Assembly (NCBI RefSeq): GCF_026262505.1
Contig: NC_067208.1
Span: forward strand, 17,493,962 to 17,557,961
Length of the DNA stretch: 64,000 nt
Reading direction: 5' to 3'
Origin: Trichomonas vaginalis G3
Lineage: Eukaryota > Parabasalia > Trichomonadida > Trichomonadidae
Part shown: piece after piece, positions 53,932-63,311 of the stretch
Layout of the letters: each line of letters begins with the position of its first letter
How positions within the stretch are numbered: position 1 is the first letter of the stretch
Position numbers and translations under genes: made by a program
Notes under the pieces: generated by a model
Seen by the model: the letters and a program-made list of their open reading frames with translations, nothing else
What the model was told of the DNA's origin: nothing
Databases searched by the model: none

Positions 53932-54831
53932 ATGACAGAAATGGCAAATCTTCTACAGGTTCCATTAAAACAAGGGACAAACAAAAAGGGTGCATATAAT
54001 AGAACTATGAAAGTTCCTGATGGAATGAAAGAATTAGTTCATATTGTTGCTGGTCTTCAAAAAGATGTTAAACAAATGAGAAACGTTTTAACATTACCAG
54101 AAGCTCAAGCATATGCCAAACGTCATGGTCCAAATTGGGAAGCACACGAAGCAGACATTACGGGTCCAAATGGAAAACCTGATGGTATAAATGAAGTTTT
54201 CGTTACTGATGGTCAAGGTAATATTAAAGTCATAAATGGTTATAAATTAACTATGTCTGATTATCCTAAACGTAAAGTATATAATGAACGTTATCCTATG
54301 CAATTTGATGAAAATGGAAAAGCTGTTAAACAATACATTGGAGAAGGTGAAAATGGTCCAATTAATTCATACCGTCGTAATCCATATTCTTATTTCAATG
54401 AAGAATTAAATGCTATTGAAGAGGGACCGGATGGATTACCACGATATTCTAACCAGTTTGATGGTCAATATGCAAATATTAGACCTGAAATTTCAGCTAA
54501 GAAATTCTTTAAAGTTGCTTTATTCGATCCAGTTTTCGCAAATGTTAAAGATGAACTTAAACAGCAATTCCAACCAATTATAGTAGCAAGAATTGCATCA
54601 GGTGCTTTATCTCAAGCATTCAAAGATTTAATTAAGAAACCATTATATCAGCAACGAGGTTTAACTTATGATTTAGTTAAGGAATCAGATAAAAGAAAAT
54701 TTGAGAAATCAGATGATTATAAGAATGCAATTAATGAATATATTCGGTCTATTAATTTCGATGAAAATGCTAAAAATCAACTTCATGAACAAATACAGGG
54801 AATAATAGATTCAAAAGTTCCAGCAAAATAA
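53932..54831 (+). CDS. Polinton protein of unknown function, 299 residues
   Basis: The frame starts after TTTTTATTTTTTATTTATAA. It has a Lys-rich helical start ([25 protein letters not shown]), a middle with repeated Gly-Asp turns ([24 protein letters not shown]) and a charged carboxy half. It follows the ATPase on the same strand. I do not recognise the family; a structural or scaffold role is possible from position alone. The frame looks whole. Confidence 0.5.
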   Translation: MTEMANLLQVPLKQGTNKKGAYNRTMKVPDGMKELVHIVAGLQKDVKQMRNVLTLPEAQAYAKRHGPNWEAHEADITGPNGKPDGINEVFVTDGQGNIKVINGYKLTMSDYPKRKVYNERYPMQFDENGKAVKQYIGEGENGPINSYRRNPYSYFNEELNAIEEGPDGLPRYSNQFDGQYANIRPEISAKKFFKVALFDPVFANVKDELKQQFQPIIVARIASGALSQAFKDLIKKPLYQQRGLTYDLVKESDKRKFEKSDDYKNAINEYIRSINFDENAKNQLHEQIQGIIDSKVPAK

Positions 54832-54864
54832 AAGTTTAAATATATTTTTTTTATTCGAATATAA

Positions 54865-55527
54865 ATGAGAAGACGTTTCACTAGTCAAAAGAACACTAAC
54901 GCAAAAGCAGAGATTACGGTTGGTTATAACGTAAATGATGATAAATCACGAATTATTCAAAATGTTAAAGTTAATGTTAGCCCTGAATTAACAAGGTCAG
55001 CAACTCAACCAAATTTATTAACTCGTGACTTACCGAAGAATGAAGAAAACCATGAGAATGGAGACCCAATCATTTTATCTGAACCCGGTAAAGAACCTGT
55101 TGAAATTCCCACTTATCCAACATATCCCCCACCTCTTTCATCAAACATCGAGAACCCATATAAAATAGACATTAATTCTGAATTAATGAAAATTTACCGT
55201 GATATAATAATTAATAATTATGATTCAATAATAAATTTAATTGATCAATCCGGTTTAATTATTTTACCTTATGAATCATTAATTCACATTATCGCCATTC
55301 TTTGTGATGTTCAAGATTCAGACGTTAAGATTCAATTTTTCATAGATGATGAGGTTTCATGCTGCGGAATAGTTGCAAAAATAAATCCTATAAAGGATAT
55401 TAGCACAATTAAGATATCAAAGAACGGAACAACAACTGAACTTCATTTAACATATAATGATATTTATAATAAAATAGTTGATGAATATAAAATATCACTT
55501 GAAAAATTCTTTGTTAAGGCTATTTAA
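54865..55527 (+). CDS. Polinton protein of unknown function, 220 residues
   Basis: The frame starts after ATATATTTTTTTTATTCG. The amino-terminal 100 residues are disordered-looking, with Lys/Asn and Pro (PTYPTYPPPLSS). The rest is a compact alpha/beta-type sequence (SGLIILPYESLIHIIAIL, FFIDDEVSCCGIV). The end overlaps the convergent gene at 55524 by 4 nt. No motif is recognised. Confidence 0.5.
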   Translation: MRRRFTSQKNTNAKAEITVGYNVNDDKSRIIQNVKVNVSPELTRSATQPNLLTRDLPKNEENHENGDPIILSEPGKEPVEIPTYPTYPPPLSSNIENPYKIDINSELMKIYRDIIINNYDSIINLIDQSGLIILPYESLIHIIAILCDVQDSDVKIQFFIDDEVSCCGIVAKINPIKDISTIKISKNGTTTELHLTYNDIYNKIVDEYKISLEKFFVKAI

Positions 55528-56003
55528 TATTCAAGCATTAACATTATCGAATAATAATCCTTTGAATCATAATCAATAATAATTGACCTTTCACCAGTTT
55601 CTATCGTTTGTTTTATTTCTTTTTGTTCCCCACTATCCGGATCGGTCATTGTAATTGTTTTTGTTATAGTATCAGCTTTATCTTTAACTTCAATCTTTTT
55701 TCCATCGGGATATTTAAACCAAAATTCCAAAAATTCGATATTGTCAATCTGTTCATATTTTAATCTATCAATTACATTTTTAATACCATCTGAAAATCTT
55801 ATGAAATGGTCATTATATGGGTTTGATTGAACTAAATTTGAATGAAGTGAAATATAACCTGTTGATGAATATGACATTGACTCATATTTTCTGAAAACAC
55901 TAAAATTTATAACATGAATGAATTTCTTATTCGTTGAATTTATGAATTCTTGAGGTAATCTTATTCTAGTTTTATTTATCACTGGAAAATAACGCTTTAC
56001 CAT
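55524..56003 (-). CDS. Polinton protein of unknown function, 159 residues
   Basis: Starts at the ATG at 56003; a longer frame would need a TTG inside the next gene. The protein is strand-rich and polar with no membrane segment (HVINFSVFRKYES, YISLHSNLVQ). It is divergent from the 56023 gene with 19 bp between the two ATGs. It might be a capsid-associated jelly-roll protein; this is a guess. Confidence 0.5.
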   Translation of the reverse strand: MVKRYFPVINKTRIRLPQEFINSTNKKFIHVINFSVFRKYESMSYSSTGYISLHSNLVQSNPYNDHFIRFSDGIKNVIDRLKYEQIDNIEFLEFWFKYPDGKKIEVKDKADTITKTITMTDPDSGEQKEIKQTIETGERSIIIDYDSKDYYSIMLMLEY

Positions 56004-56022
56004 ATTTTTAATCGTAATAAAA
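56004..56022. promoter_or_regulatory. bidirectional Polinton promoter candidate
   Basis: Only 19 bp separate the two divergent ATGs. The stretch reads ATTTTTAATCGTAATAAAA, so each strand has a TTTTTA-type motif a few bases before its ATG. The leaders must be very short or the promoters must overlap the coding parts. Confidence 0.4.
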
Positions 56023-56733
56023 ATGTCAATTATCAATATTATTTCGAATAATAACTGTGAATTAAATTTAACAGTTAGCGGAATTTATAATGTTACTCTC
56101 GTTCCTGTGAGTGGTAAATTTAATCCCATTCTTTTAGACCCTTCAGATTATATATCATTTATTAAAGATGACCATGAAAAAACGTATGATATGTATATAA
56201 ATAATGTGATAGCGAAATGGGATATTAACATGATTTTAAGTTATTTAAATGAATCATTTATCGTATGGTATGAAGAAAATTTTAAATCAAAACCCGATAA
56301 ACTTTTTGAACTTGATGAAATAAATAACCTTATTAAATTCCCGCTGAAAATTAAATTTTGTACTCCTCATCTTCGTTCATTGTTGGGGATATTAAATTTT
56401 GAAAAAGATGTTGGGGATGTTTTGTATTCTGACACTGGTTCCAATTTCATTTTAATCAAATGTGATAAAGTTAATACCCCAATGAGATTTTCACATCAAA
56501 CATTAGACCCTAACTCTTACCCATCAATACAAAACATTTTATCCATCAACTTAAACACATTTTCTTTATCATATCCGTTTCAATTATCTGGGAATTCATT
56601 TATTCTTCATTCAAAAGATTTATCAAATATTAAATTTAGAATAACTGACCTATTTGATTGTGATTTAGAATTTATGAATGAAATATTATGGCAATTTCAA
56701 ATAGAGAAAATAGCCGATGAGATAACAGATTAA
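56023..56733 (+). CDS. Polinton protein of unknown function, possible penton
   Basis: A 236-residue frame with alternating strands and a run near its end (FSLSYPFQLSGNSFILHSKDL, FRITDLFDCDLEF) like jelly-roll proteins. Its size and place beside the other structural genes suggest the minor capsid (penton) protein, but no diagnostic motif is visible. The gene at 2270-3127 in the left element may be its counterpart. Confidence 0.45.
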   Translation: MSIINIISNNNCELNLTVSGIYNVTLVPVSGKFNPILLDPSDYISFIKDDHEKTYDMYINNVIAKWDINMILSYLNESFIVWYEENFKSKPDKLFELDEINNLIKFPLKIKFCTPHLRSLLGILNFEKDVGDVLYSDTGSNFILIKCDKVNTPMRFSHQTLDPNSYPSIQNILSINLNTFSLSYPFQLSGNSFILHSKDLSNIKFRITDLFDCDLEFMNEILWQFQIEKIADEITD

Positions 56734-56757
56734 ATATTTATTTTTAAATCATAATAA

Positions 56758-57822
56758 ATGATTAAACCACAGCAACCACAACAACTTAAGGCACAAAACA
56801 CCCAGGTCCTTCAGACCATTACATACGCCACATATGCATATAATTCAAAGACGGCAGAACAAACGCAAAGGTTGAAATATGGAGATTTGGAGATAGTATT
56901 GAAAAATGACCATTTCGAATTCGTTTGCAAAGGTGGTGCAGTGATATCAAATATAAAAGAAATTTTATTTATGAATTCTAAAATTAAAGATATAACGGAT
57001 GATATAACATCAATTCCACCAGAAGAACAGAGATATTACGCATTAAATGCATTTCCTAAAGTTTTGAAGATTGGAAGATTTAATTTAAATGAGGAATTCA
57101 TAGAAGGTTTCCTAAATGACATAATGAAGAAGGTGGATAAGGAATATGTGGATAGTGAGTTAAATAAGAAGGCAAATTTGGTTTATGTTGATGAAAAAGA
57201 TAATGAAATTAAAGAAAAGGTTGAATGGTATCATGAATGGACATTTGAGACTTTTAAAGTTAAAGCCGATACAGAATGGGTTTCAGGATGTTTAGATCTT
57301 AAAGCAGATAAAACATATGTTGATGAAAATTATGCAAAGAAGTCGGAAGTAAATGATGTGATTACAAGCATGAAAAATGAAATACTTCAAACATTATATC
57401 CTGTTGGTTCTATTTATACATCAATGAACTCAACAAATCCATCAGAAGTTTTAGGTTTTGGTATGTGGAAGCAGATTGTAGATAAATTCTTATACTGTGC
57501 TAGATATTCAAAGCAAACAGGAGGTTCGAAGAAAATTAAAGAAGCAAACCTTCCACCGCACACTCATACAGGAACTACAAACACAACAGGTAATCATTCA
57601 CATTCAATAACAAAAAGAGGTTATACAAATCTTGCAGCGGGTTCGGATAGATGGGGAATGAATAGATATGATATCACAACTGACCCAGTAGATTCAAGCA
57701 CAGGTATTTTCTGTGGAACCACAGGTAATCATTCACACACTTTCACAACAAATCCAACAGGCTCGGGTAAAGATTACATGCCACCATTTGTGACTGTATT
57801 CGCATGGTACCGCGTTCATTGA
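56758..57822 (+). CDS. tail-collar fibre-like protein
   Basis: A 354-residue protein starting after TTTATTTTTAAATC. Residues 1-110 are a unique amino-terminal part. Residues about 120-205 repeat KAxxxYVDExx-type units (VYVDEKDNEIK, DLKADKTYVDE), which look like a trimeric fibre shaft. From 214 the sequence is close to the phage tail-collar/baseplate domain (YPVGSIYTSMNSTNPSEVLG, GMWKQI, HTHTGTTNTTGNHSHS, MPPFVTVFAWYRVH), including the HxH pairs that bind metal in phage T4 short tail fibres. A receptor-binding fibre on a Polinton particle is the natural reading. The frame looks whole. Confidence 0.85.
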   Translation: MIKPQQPQQLKAQNTQVLQTITYATYAYNSKTAEQTQRLKYGDLEIVLKNDHFEFVCKGGAVISNIKEILFMNSKIKDITDDITSIPPEEQRYYALNAFPKVLKIGRFNLNEEFIEGFLNDIMKKVDKEYVDSELNKKANLVYVDEKDNEIKEKVEWYHEWTFETFKVKADTEWVSGCLDLKADKTYVDENYAKKSEVNDVITSMKNEILQTLYPVGSIYTSMNSTNPSEVLGFGMWKQIVDKFLYCARYSKQTGGSKKIKEANLPPHTHTGTTNTTGNHSHSITKRGYTNLAAGSDRWGMNRYDITTDPVDSSTGIFCGTTGNHSHTFTTNPTGSGKDYMPPFVTVFAWYRVH

Positions 57823-57895
57823 ATGTGCTTGAGCCCAGACTTTTGGGTCAAGGCTTACCGAATGACCAAATATATTTTATGTCTGTAATTAATTA

Positions 57896-58015
57896 GGTAA
57901 TGAAGTCTTACGTAGAGACAAGGATGGTTACATTAATGCAACAAAGATAGCATTAGAAGCGGCAGAAAAGAAGTTAAAAGCTTGGGGTTGTTTTGTACAA
58001 AAATATTGTGAGTAA
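57896..58015 (+). pseudogene. KilA-N domain remnant
   Basis: A 39-residue open stretch reads VLRRDKDGYINATKIALEAA and then KKLKAWGC. The RR..DGYINAT(K) pattern is the signature of the KilA-N DNA-binding domain found in large DNA viruses, phages and their relatives. Only this part is left, with no start of its own, so it is a fossil. It lies between the fibre gene and the 128-bp repeats. Confidence 0.6.
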
Positions 58016-58057
58016 ATGAACTCATTATTTTTATTGAATTCACCAAAAATAATTTTT

Positions 58058-58105
58058 AGGGTAGATGGTTAGATCTAACCTCATTTCTAACCTCATTTCT
58101 AACCT
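58058..58105. repeat. GGTTAGATCTAACC palindrome and CTAACCTCATTT repeats
   Basis: The stretch contains GGTTAGATCTAACC, a perfect palindrome, followed by three CTAACCTCAT words. It is the reverse complement of the arrangement at 6256-6310. Confidence 0.6.
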
Positions 58106-58404
58106 CATGACATTTTGACAACAACACAGGAGGATTAATGAGGAAGGCACTTATGAAGCATTTTTGAAGAACTGAAGGTGTCACTACGTCACCATGTGTC
58201 ACTCGGTTAATTAACTTCTCTGAAAAAATGAGACAACATGACATTTTGACAACACAGGAGGATTAATGAGGAAGGCACTTATGAAGCATTTTTGAAGAAC
58301 TGAAGGTGTCACTACGTCACCATGTGTCACTCGGTTAATTAACTTCTCTGAAAAAATGAGACAACATGACATTTTGACAACACAGGAGGATTAATGAGGA
58401 AGGC
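58106..58404 (+). repeat. 128-bp tandem repeat, left of the primase-helicase
   Basis: CATGACATTTTGACAACA starts copies at 58106, 58237 and 58365 (period 128, first copy 3 bp longer). Each full copy holds AGGAGGATTAATGAGGAAGG, CACCATGTGTCACTCGG and TTAATTAACTTCTCTG. Inverted copies lie at 60796-61196 on the other side of the gene. Confidence 0.9.
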
Positions 58405-58426
58405 AAAAATAAATTCCAATCATACT

Positions 58427-60739
58427 TTATACTGCCTCATTTACAGGTATTTCATCATCAGTAAATGAATCATCATTATCGTTTGGTTCAACCTGTTTAT
58501 ATAATCCTTTCATTTCTTCTTTCAAAACATAACACCATGTTTGTTTACCATCTATTCTTCTCTGTTTCTTATCACATTTATCCTTAATGCTCATTTGGAA
58601 ATTCTTGTCTTTCATGTCTGATGGTTTGCAGAATAGAGCATTTTCACACGTCATACCTGCACACAATTCATCATAATGTGTATTTATCCATACATCTAAA
58701 GGATTTGTTGATAATTCAATTAAATCTTGTTTGGCTTCAGTCATCGGTATGATTCGTACATTAAATGATGAAAGGTCGTAATTGATAAAATATGTTAAAA
58801 GGTTATCATAAAATTCCTTTGTGCATGAATTCATCAAATTCTTGAAGTAATCAAATTGACCCTTGAATTTACCATTAACTCTTAAAACTACGTATATTCT
58901 GTCTCCAACTTCAATTTTGACAGGGTAGACGTTATTAGTTACGAAAATGAAGTTTGCAACATTCTGAGCAGTTCTTCTGGGTTGATTCTTTTCATTAATT
59001 CTAATCTCATTATCCGTAATAATTGATTTCAAAGCGTTGAAGTTTGCGAGTCTATCTTCACCTACATTCTTGAGTTCATTAAGTACAAGAAACATTTTAT
59101 TCTCAACTACTGAATTGAAATTACCCGTTAGCTCACTTATTTCGGTAATGTTTTTACATGAATAACCAGCGAGAAGTTCAGAAATAATGTCTGTAAATCT
59201 GTTTTTACCTGTTCCCTGAAGTCCTTTCAAAATAATTGCTGTTTCATTCTTGATTCCGGGATGTTGAATCATTGATGCAATCCAGCCGAGAAGGTATTTA
59301 TACACTTCATCGTTATTATCACAAATGGCTTCTTTAATGAAATTCATAAACATCTCAATTTTTGAGTAATCTGGTTTTTCGAGAACGTTGTATTTATAAC
59401 CTTGAAACGTTGAGAAAACATCTGGAGAATCAGATTTAAAGCAAACACCCTTAACGGTTAATGAGGATAATTGATTTAATAGTACTTCCCATGCTGTTAT
59501 TGTTTTACCTTCTTCTTTAAATAATTTAATCATTTTAAGTGACTCTTTCATGTTTGATTGAAGAACGAATGATATTTGATTCATTTTGTCGTGTATGTTG
59601 TAATCTTTCTGAATGAAGTATTTGTTTCCACAATCTACAAAACGGATTACACGTGATAAATCCTCAATTACTTCAGAATTGTTTTTATACTGATGATTTT
59701 CAGCCTTGCGTCTAATATCTGTTATCAAAAACGAGTCATCAAGTTTGATATCAAATGTTATTTTTGGCTTACGTAATAAAGGTAAAACATATTCATCATA
59801 ATATTCCTTTTGATAAAGTTTTAGAATCTTCACTAAAACAAATGGCGAAGTCATTAAATGTGCATATCTACTACGTGCTTTTTCAAAATTACTTTTTGCA
59901 TTTTCTGTTAAACTGCAGAAGTTATAAACGTTATTGTATGCTTCATTAATTAAATGATTAGGTAACGAATTAATTGCTTGAAACAGTGTGAATAATGTAA
60001 CTTCTTTTTCTAAATTCATGTTTCCACCGTCATTATGTACTTCAAAATCACTGATGCCATCGACTATGCTCTGGGCAAGTTTATCGTCAATGTTTACATC
60101 TTTGTTTTCATTCATGATAGTCTTTATTTCTTCATTCTTCTGTTCAACTCTTACCTTAATATTCAAATCATTTAATATATCATTCACTGTTCTGGTTAAT
60201 GTTGAATCATAACTTCCACGAATGAATGAGTATGTATTGATTGGTTCTGTTGCATTCTTGCGAACTCTTGAATCAGCCATAACTACTAATGAACGCTTTG
60301 AATCATCAATAGAAGTCATTATATCAATATCATAATCATTGCAAGAATAACATTTAATCATTCTGTTCGAGGTTGAATAGAAGAAATTAGTGTTGCAATA
60401 AATGTGAAGACCTCCTGAAGCGGTTTTAACGATAACATCTTTATCCGAAAGTTTTGATAGAATGTCTTTTCTAACTGTTTCTTTAAGTTCATCATTGTAC
60501 GATTTATTGATATCAACATCTATAATAGTTAAATTTGAAATTTTATTTACTAATAAAGCTGTACCAGTTTTCCTTCCTCTTCCTCCATCATGTTTGAGGT
60601 AGTTATGTAAATCAATCTTGTTTTCATCAATTCTTTCGTTGAGGGTTTTAGTTTCTGCCACAACTAATTCCTCAGCTAATGAATCAATAACTTTTTCATC
60701 AGAAATGATAAAGTTGCTGTTGTTGTTTGTTGCTGTCAT
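58427..60739 (-). CDS. D5-like primase-helicase
   Basis: A 770-residue protein starting after TTTTTATTTTTTTATTCC. Residues 50-190 look like an archaeo-eukaryotic primase/PrimPol domain: TIIDVDINKS supplies the metal-binding DxD and TASGGLHIYC the GG.H motif. From about 430 comes the D5-type part with an SF3 helicase: Walker A GLQGTGKNRF near 503, Walker B FLVLNELKN near 548, motif C FIFVTNN near 600 and then an Arg finger region (VGDRIYVVLRVN). Such proteins start and unwind replicating DNA in poxviruses, virophages and related elements. It is flanked by inverted 128-bp arrays. The frame looks whole. Confidence 0.85.
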   Translation of the reverse strand: MTATNNNSNFIISDEKVIDSLAEELVVAETKTLNERIDENKIDLHNYLKHDGGRGRKTGTALLVNKISNLTIIDVDINKSYNDELKETVRKDILSKLSDKDVIVKTASGGLHIYCNTNFFYSTSNRMIKCYSCNDYDIDIMTSIDDSKRSLVVMADSRVRKNATEPINTYSFIRGSYDSTLTRTVNDILNDLNIKVRVEQKNEEIKTIMNENKDVNIDDKLAQSIVDGISDFEVHNDGGNMNLEKEVTLFTLFQAINSLPNHLINEAYNNVYNFCSLTENAKSNFEKARSRYAHLMTSPFVLVKILKLYQKEYYDEYVLPLLRKPKITFDIKLDDSFLITDIRRKAENHQYKNNSEVIEDLSRVIRFVDCGNKYFIQKDYNIHDKMNQISFVLQSNMKESLKMIKLFKEEGKTITAWEVLLNQLSSLTVKGVCFKSDSPDVFSTFQGYKYNVLEKPDYSKIEMFMNFIKEAICDNNDEVYKYLLGWIASMIQHPGIKNETAIILKGLQGTGKNRFTDIISELLAGYSCKNITEISELTGNFNSVVENKMFLVLNELKNVGEDRLANFNALKSIITDNEIRINEKNQPRRTAQNVANFIFVTNNVYPVKIEVGDRIYVVLRVNGKFKGQFDYFKNLMNSCTKEFYDNLLTYFINYDLSSFNVRIIPMTEAKQDLIELSTNPLDVWINTHYDELCAGMTCENALFCKPSDMKDKNFQMSIKDKCDKKQRRIDGKQTWCYVLKEEMKGLYKQVEPNDNDDSFTDDEIPVNEAV

Positions 60740-60795
60740 TTATATAGGAATAAAAAAATAAAAATAATTTTAAAACTAACTTTATTTTTGGACTA

Positions 60796-61196
60796 CATCA
60801 TATTTCCAGGACTGTTGTCAAAATGTCATGTTGTCTCATTTTTTCAGAGAAGTTAATTAACCGAGTGACACATGGTGACATAGTGCACCTTCAGTTCTTC
60901 AAAAATAATTAATTATGAATAACCTGAAACCATTAACGTAAACATTAACGTAAACATCATATTTCCAGGACTGTTGTCAAAATGTCATGTTGTCTCATTT
61001 TTTCAGAGAAGTTAATTAACCGAGTGACACATGGTGACATAGTGACACCTTCAGTTCTTCAAAAATAATTCATAAATGCCTTCCTCCTGTGTTGTTGTCA
61101 AAATGTCATTTGTCCTCATTTTTTTCAGAGAAGTTAAATAACCGAGTGACACATGGTGACATAGTTACACCTTCAGTTCTTCAAAAATAATTAATT
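60796..61196 (-). repeat. three inverted copies of the 128-bp repeat, right of the primase-helicase
   Basis: Copies near 60796, 60957 and 61076 each hold TTGTCAAAATGTCAT, TTTTTCAGAGAAGTTAA, AACCGAGTGACACATGGTGAC and CCTTCAGTTCTTCAAAAATAA, the reverse complement of the 58106-58404 units. The spacing is uneven (159 and about 121 bp) and the copies differ from one another more than the left ones, with a small ACGTAAACATTA duplication between them. Confidence 0.85.
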
Positions 61197-61259
61197 ATTG
61201 AATAACCTGAAACCATTAACGATAAAATAACTGATAACAAATTTTTATTTTTATCATAA

Positions 61260-61424
61260 ATGGATACCCCACAAGCTCAAAATTTACCACGAATCATAAC
61301 AAGGGAGGAAACGATAAAAATGATGCGAGAACTTGCTAAAAATAACAAACCACTAAAACTGAGAAAATGTGGTTATGCAGTAATGATGGAAAGAGAGACG
61401 TTGTCGAAGAGGAATAAAAATTAA
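61260..61424 (+). CDS. small basic Polinton protein, 54 residues
   Basis: The ATG at 61260 follows TTTTTATTTTTATCATAA, a strong version of the element's upstream motif, and it is the only reason besides length to call this a gene. The peptide (IITREETIKMMRELAKNNKP, LRKCGYAVM) is basic and helical. It converges with the 61421 gene, sharing a few bases at the stops. Function unknown. Confidence 0.45.
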   Translation: MDTPQAQNLPRIITREETIKMMRELAKNNKPLKLRKCGYAVMMERETLSKRNKN

Positions 61425-61717
61425 ATTTGGATTGAGTTTAAAAATTCATCTTTATTAAATTCATCTCTTCCAATCAATTTATTTATTCTATTAAATTCTT
61501 TTATTTTTGCTTCACCCAGTTTAAGGATTGAACGGTAAGTTTCTAATTTTTCGATTATTTCTTTCCTCTCTTCATCGTTTTCAATTACTTTAGTTTTATG
61601 GGCATCAACCCCACCGCATTGCGGCTTCTTTTTATAATAGCATATTTTTGATTTAATTCTGTTTAGTTTCTTTTTATATTCATCGTCTGGACTCTTGGAT
61701 GCTTCGTTGTCACCCAT
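61421..61717 (-). CDS. Polinton protein of unknown function, 98 residues
   Basis: A highly charged, helical frame from the ATG at 61717 (KKLNRIKSKICYYKKKPQC, DEERKEIIEKLETYRSIL). The leader has TTTTTTTATTTCG. No family is recognised. Confidence 0.45.
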   Translation of the reverse strand: MGDNEASKSPDDEYKKKLNRIKSKICYYKKKPQCGGVDAHKTKVIENDEERKEIIEKLETYRSILKLGEAKIKEFNRINKLIGRDEFNKDEFLNSIQI

Positions 61718-61736
61718 TTCTTACGAAATAAAAAAA

Positions 61737-62468
61737 TTAAATATTATTTAAATATAATGGAGTAATAAAATAAATCGGAATTTCTATTAATTTATTGTCA
61801 ACTTCAACTAATGCATTGCCGTTAATATATCTAACAAATTCAGCTATTGTGTCAAATCTTCGTCTTCTTTTTGTCATTGATTTATCAGTTTTTCCATAAT
61901 CGAGATGAATCAAAACTTTATCCCCTTGTTTAAAATTCATGAGCCCCGAATTAATTTGTTCACGTTTAACATCATTTAACCTTTCCATTTGCTTTCTAAT
62001 ATATTCCCATTCTTTTGAAATATCATTTTTCATTTCCACTGGTTTCATGTTTATAGTTCTATGCCATGTATTATTGTAATAATATACTAACTGTTGTATG
62101 ATGGAGTCATGATTTCCATCCCAGTATATCTGACCGTTAACCCTAACGCATCTCTAAGAGTTTCTCATTACCGCATCAACTATTTTATTATGAAACGTAT
62201 ATGGAGAGGATGGAAAAGAAAAAATTAATTTGTGGGAATATATGAGTCATAGTTGCCTGAAATCCTTTATCACATCACCCCTTATATTATCTACTCTTTC
62301 ATGATCTAGTAAGTATTGTATAGCTCTTCTTGTTTCCTGTTCTGTTTTCCCTTTCACCGGAATGCAATATAAATATCTAGTGTTAATGTTAATGGCAAAT
62401 AAATAAGTAACGTTTCCTTTTGAATATTTCCAGATGATCGATTTCGTATGAATATGGATATGGTGCAA
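61737..62468 (-). pseudogene. Polinton integrase remnant
   Basis: A fossil retroviral-type (rve) integrase, which inserts Polinton DNA. The catalytic-core part reads YLFAININTRYLYCIPVKGKTEQETRRAI and RVDNIRGD, close in wording to other Polinton integrases. The carboxy-terminal part reads FKQGDKVLIHLDYGKTDKS and RRRRFDTIAEFVRYI, the usual beta-barrel DNA-binding tail. It is broken in about two places and is probably not functional. Confidence 0.75.
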
Positions 62469-62492
62469 ATGAAGGGCGACTAAATTTTTTCT

Positions 62493-63311
62493 TTAACGGT
62501 TGAATTTTGTCGGGTCAATTGGTTTATTTAATATCTTGAAATCCTTTTTAAAATCTTTTTGCTTCTTTAATGTTTGAAATGGATATAATAAAGTGAATGA
62601 TGAAGGATTAACTGAAGGAGGAGGCGGTACTGTCGTTGGAGGTTTTGGTGTTGCAGGTGGTTTAATTTTATCTGCTTTGATTTTGGATGATGAAGTTTTG
62701 GAATTCATTCCCCCCTTCATTAATTCTGGATGTATTCTATTCATTTGTTTTAAATATGCTGTATATAAAGGTTTGATATACTTTCCCGCTTCGAGTTTAT
62801 GTTGAAGGATGAATTCCAAAAGTTGATCTTCATTTAAAAGTCGGGCTGAATATGGTTTAACTAATGAATCATAAATTAAAGCTTGTGCATCATTTATGGT
62901 CTGAAGGGTTAGGGCGTTTTGTTCCTTTAGCTGTTGAACATTTGGCTGTTGAACATTTGCTACTTTAGACCTCGGCTTTGGCTTTTGCGGCTCAGGATTA
63001 TATAAATTATATAATTCATCAATATCTTCTTCTGTTAATACTTTATTTTTGAAATCTTTCAACTGTTTAAGTTGTGATTTAGTTTTTCCCTTTGTATATT
63101 CATTATTTTTAATTTTGTCTTTAATTTCAGAAATTATTCTATCATGATATTTCAAAATTTCATTTTTATAATATGGATAATAATATTCCATATCATCACC
63201 CGTTATATTATTATTATGTTTTTGGAGATATGATTTTAATTCATAATAACTAAGAAAATTTTGATTAAGTACTAAATCATCAATTAAAATTTTTAAATCT
63301 GTGTTATTCAT
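62493..63311 (-). CDS. Polinton structural-type protein with a QLKxQN motif
   Basis: A 272-residue frame from the ATG at 63311, right after TTTATTTTATTTTTATATAA. The first 115 residues are charged helices. At about 122-148 stands VQQLKEQNALTLQTINDAQ, which resembles PQQLKAQNTQVLQTITYAT near the start of the fibre protein. The last third is Pro/Thr-rich (PPATPKPPTTVPPPPSV) after a KGGMNSK sequence that could be a protease site. A capsid-internal or fibre-partner role is plausible. The frame looks whole. Confidence 0.5.
   Translation of the reverse strand: MNNTDLKILIDDLVLNQNFLSYYELKSYLQKHNNNITGDDMEYYYPYYKNEILKYHDRIISEIKDKIKNNEYTKGKTKSQLKQLKDFKNKVLTEEDIDELYNLYNPEPQKPKPRSKVANVQQPNVQQLKEQNALTLQTINDAQALIYDSLVKPYSARLLNEDQLLEFILQHKLEAGKYIKPLYTAYLKQMNRIHPELMKGGMNSKTSSSKIKADKIKPPATPKPPTTVPPPPSVNPSSFTLLYPFQTLKKQKDFKKDFKILNKPIDPTKFNR

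Noticed and set aside
56758-57822. Bacterial or phage contamination explaining the fibre gene
   Set aside because: It sits between Polinton genes with the same upstream motif and AT-rich codon use, so it belongs to the element.
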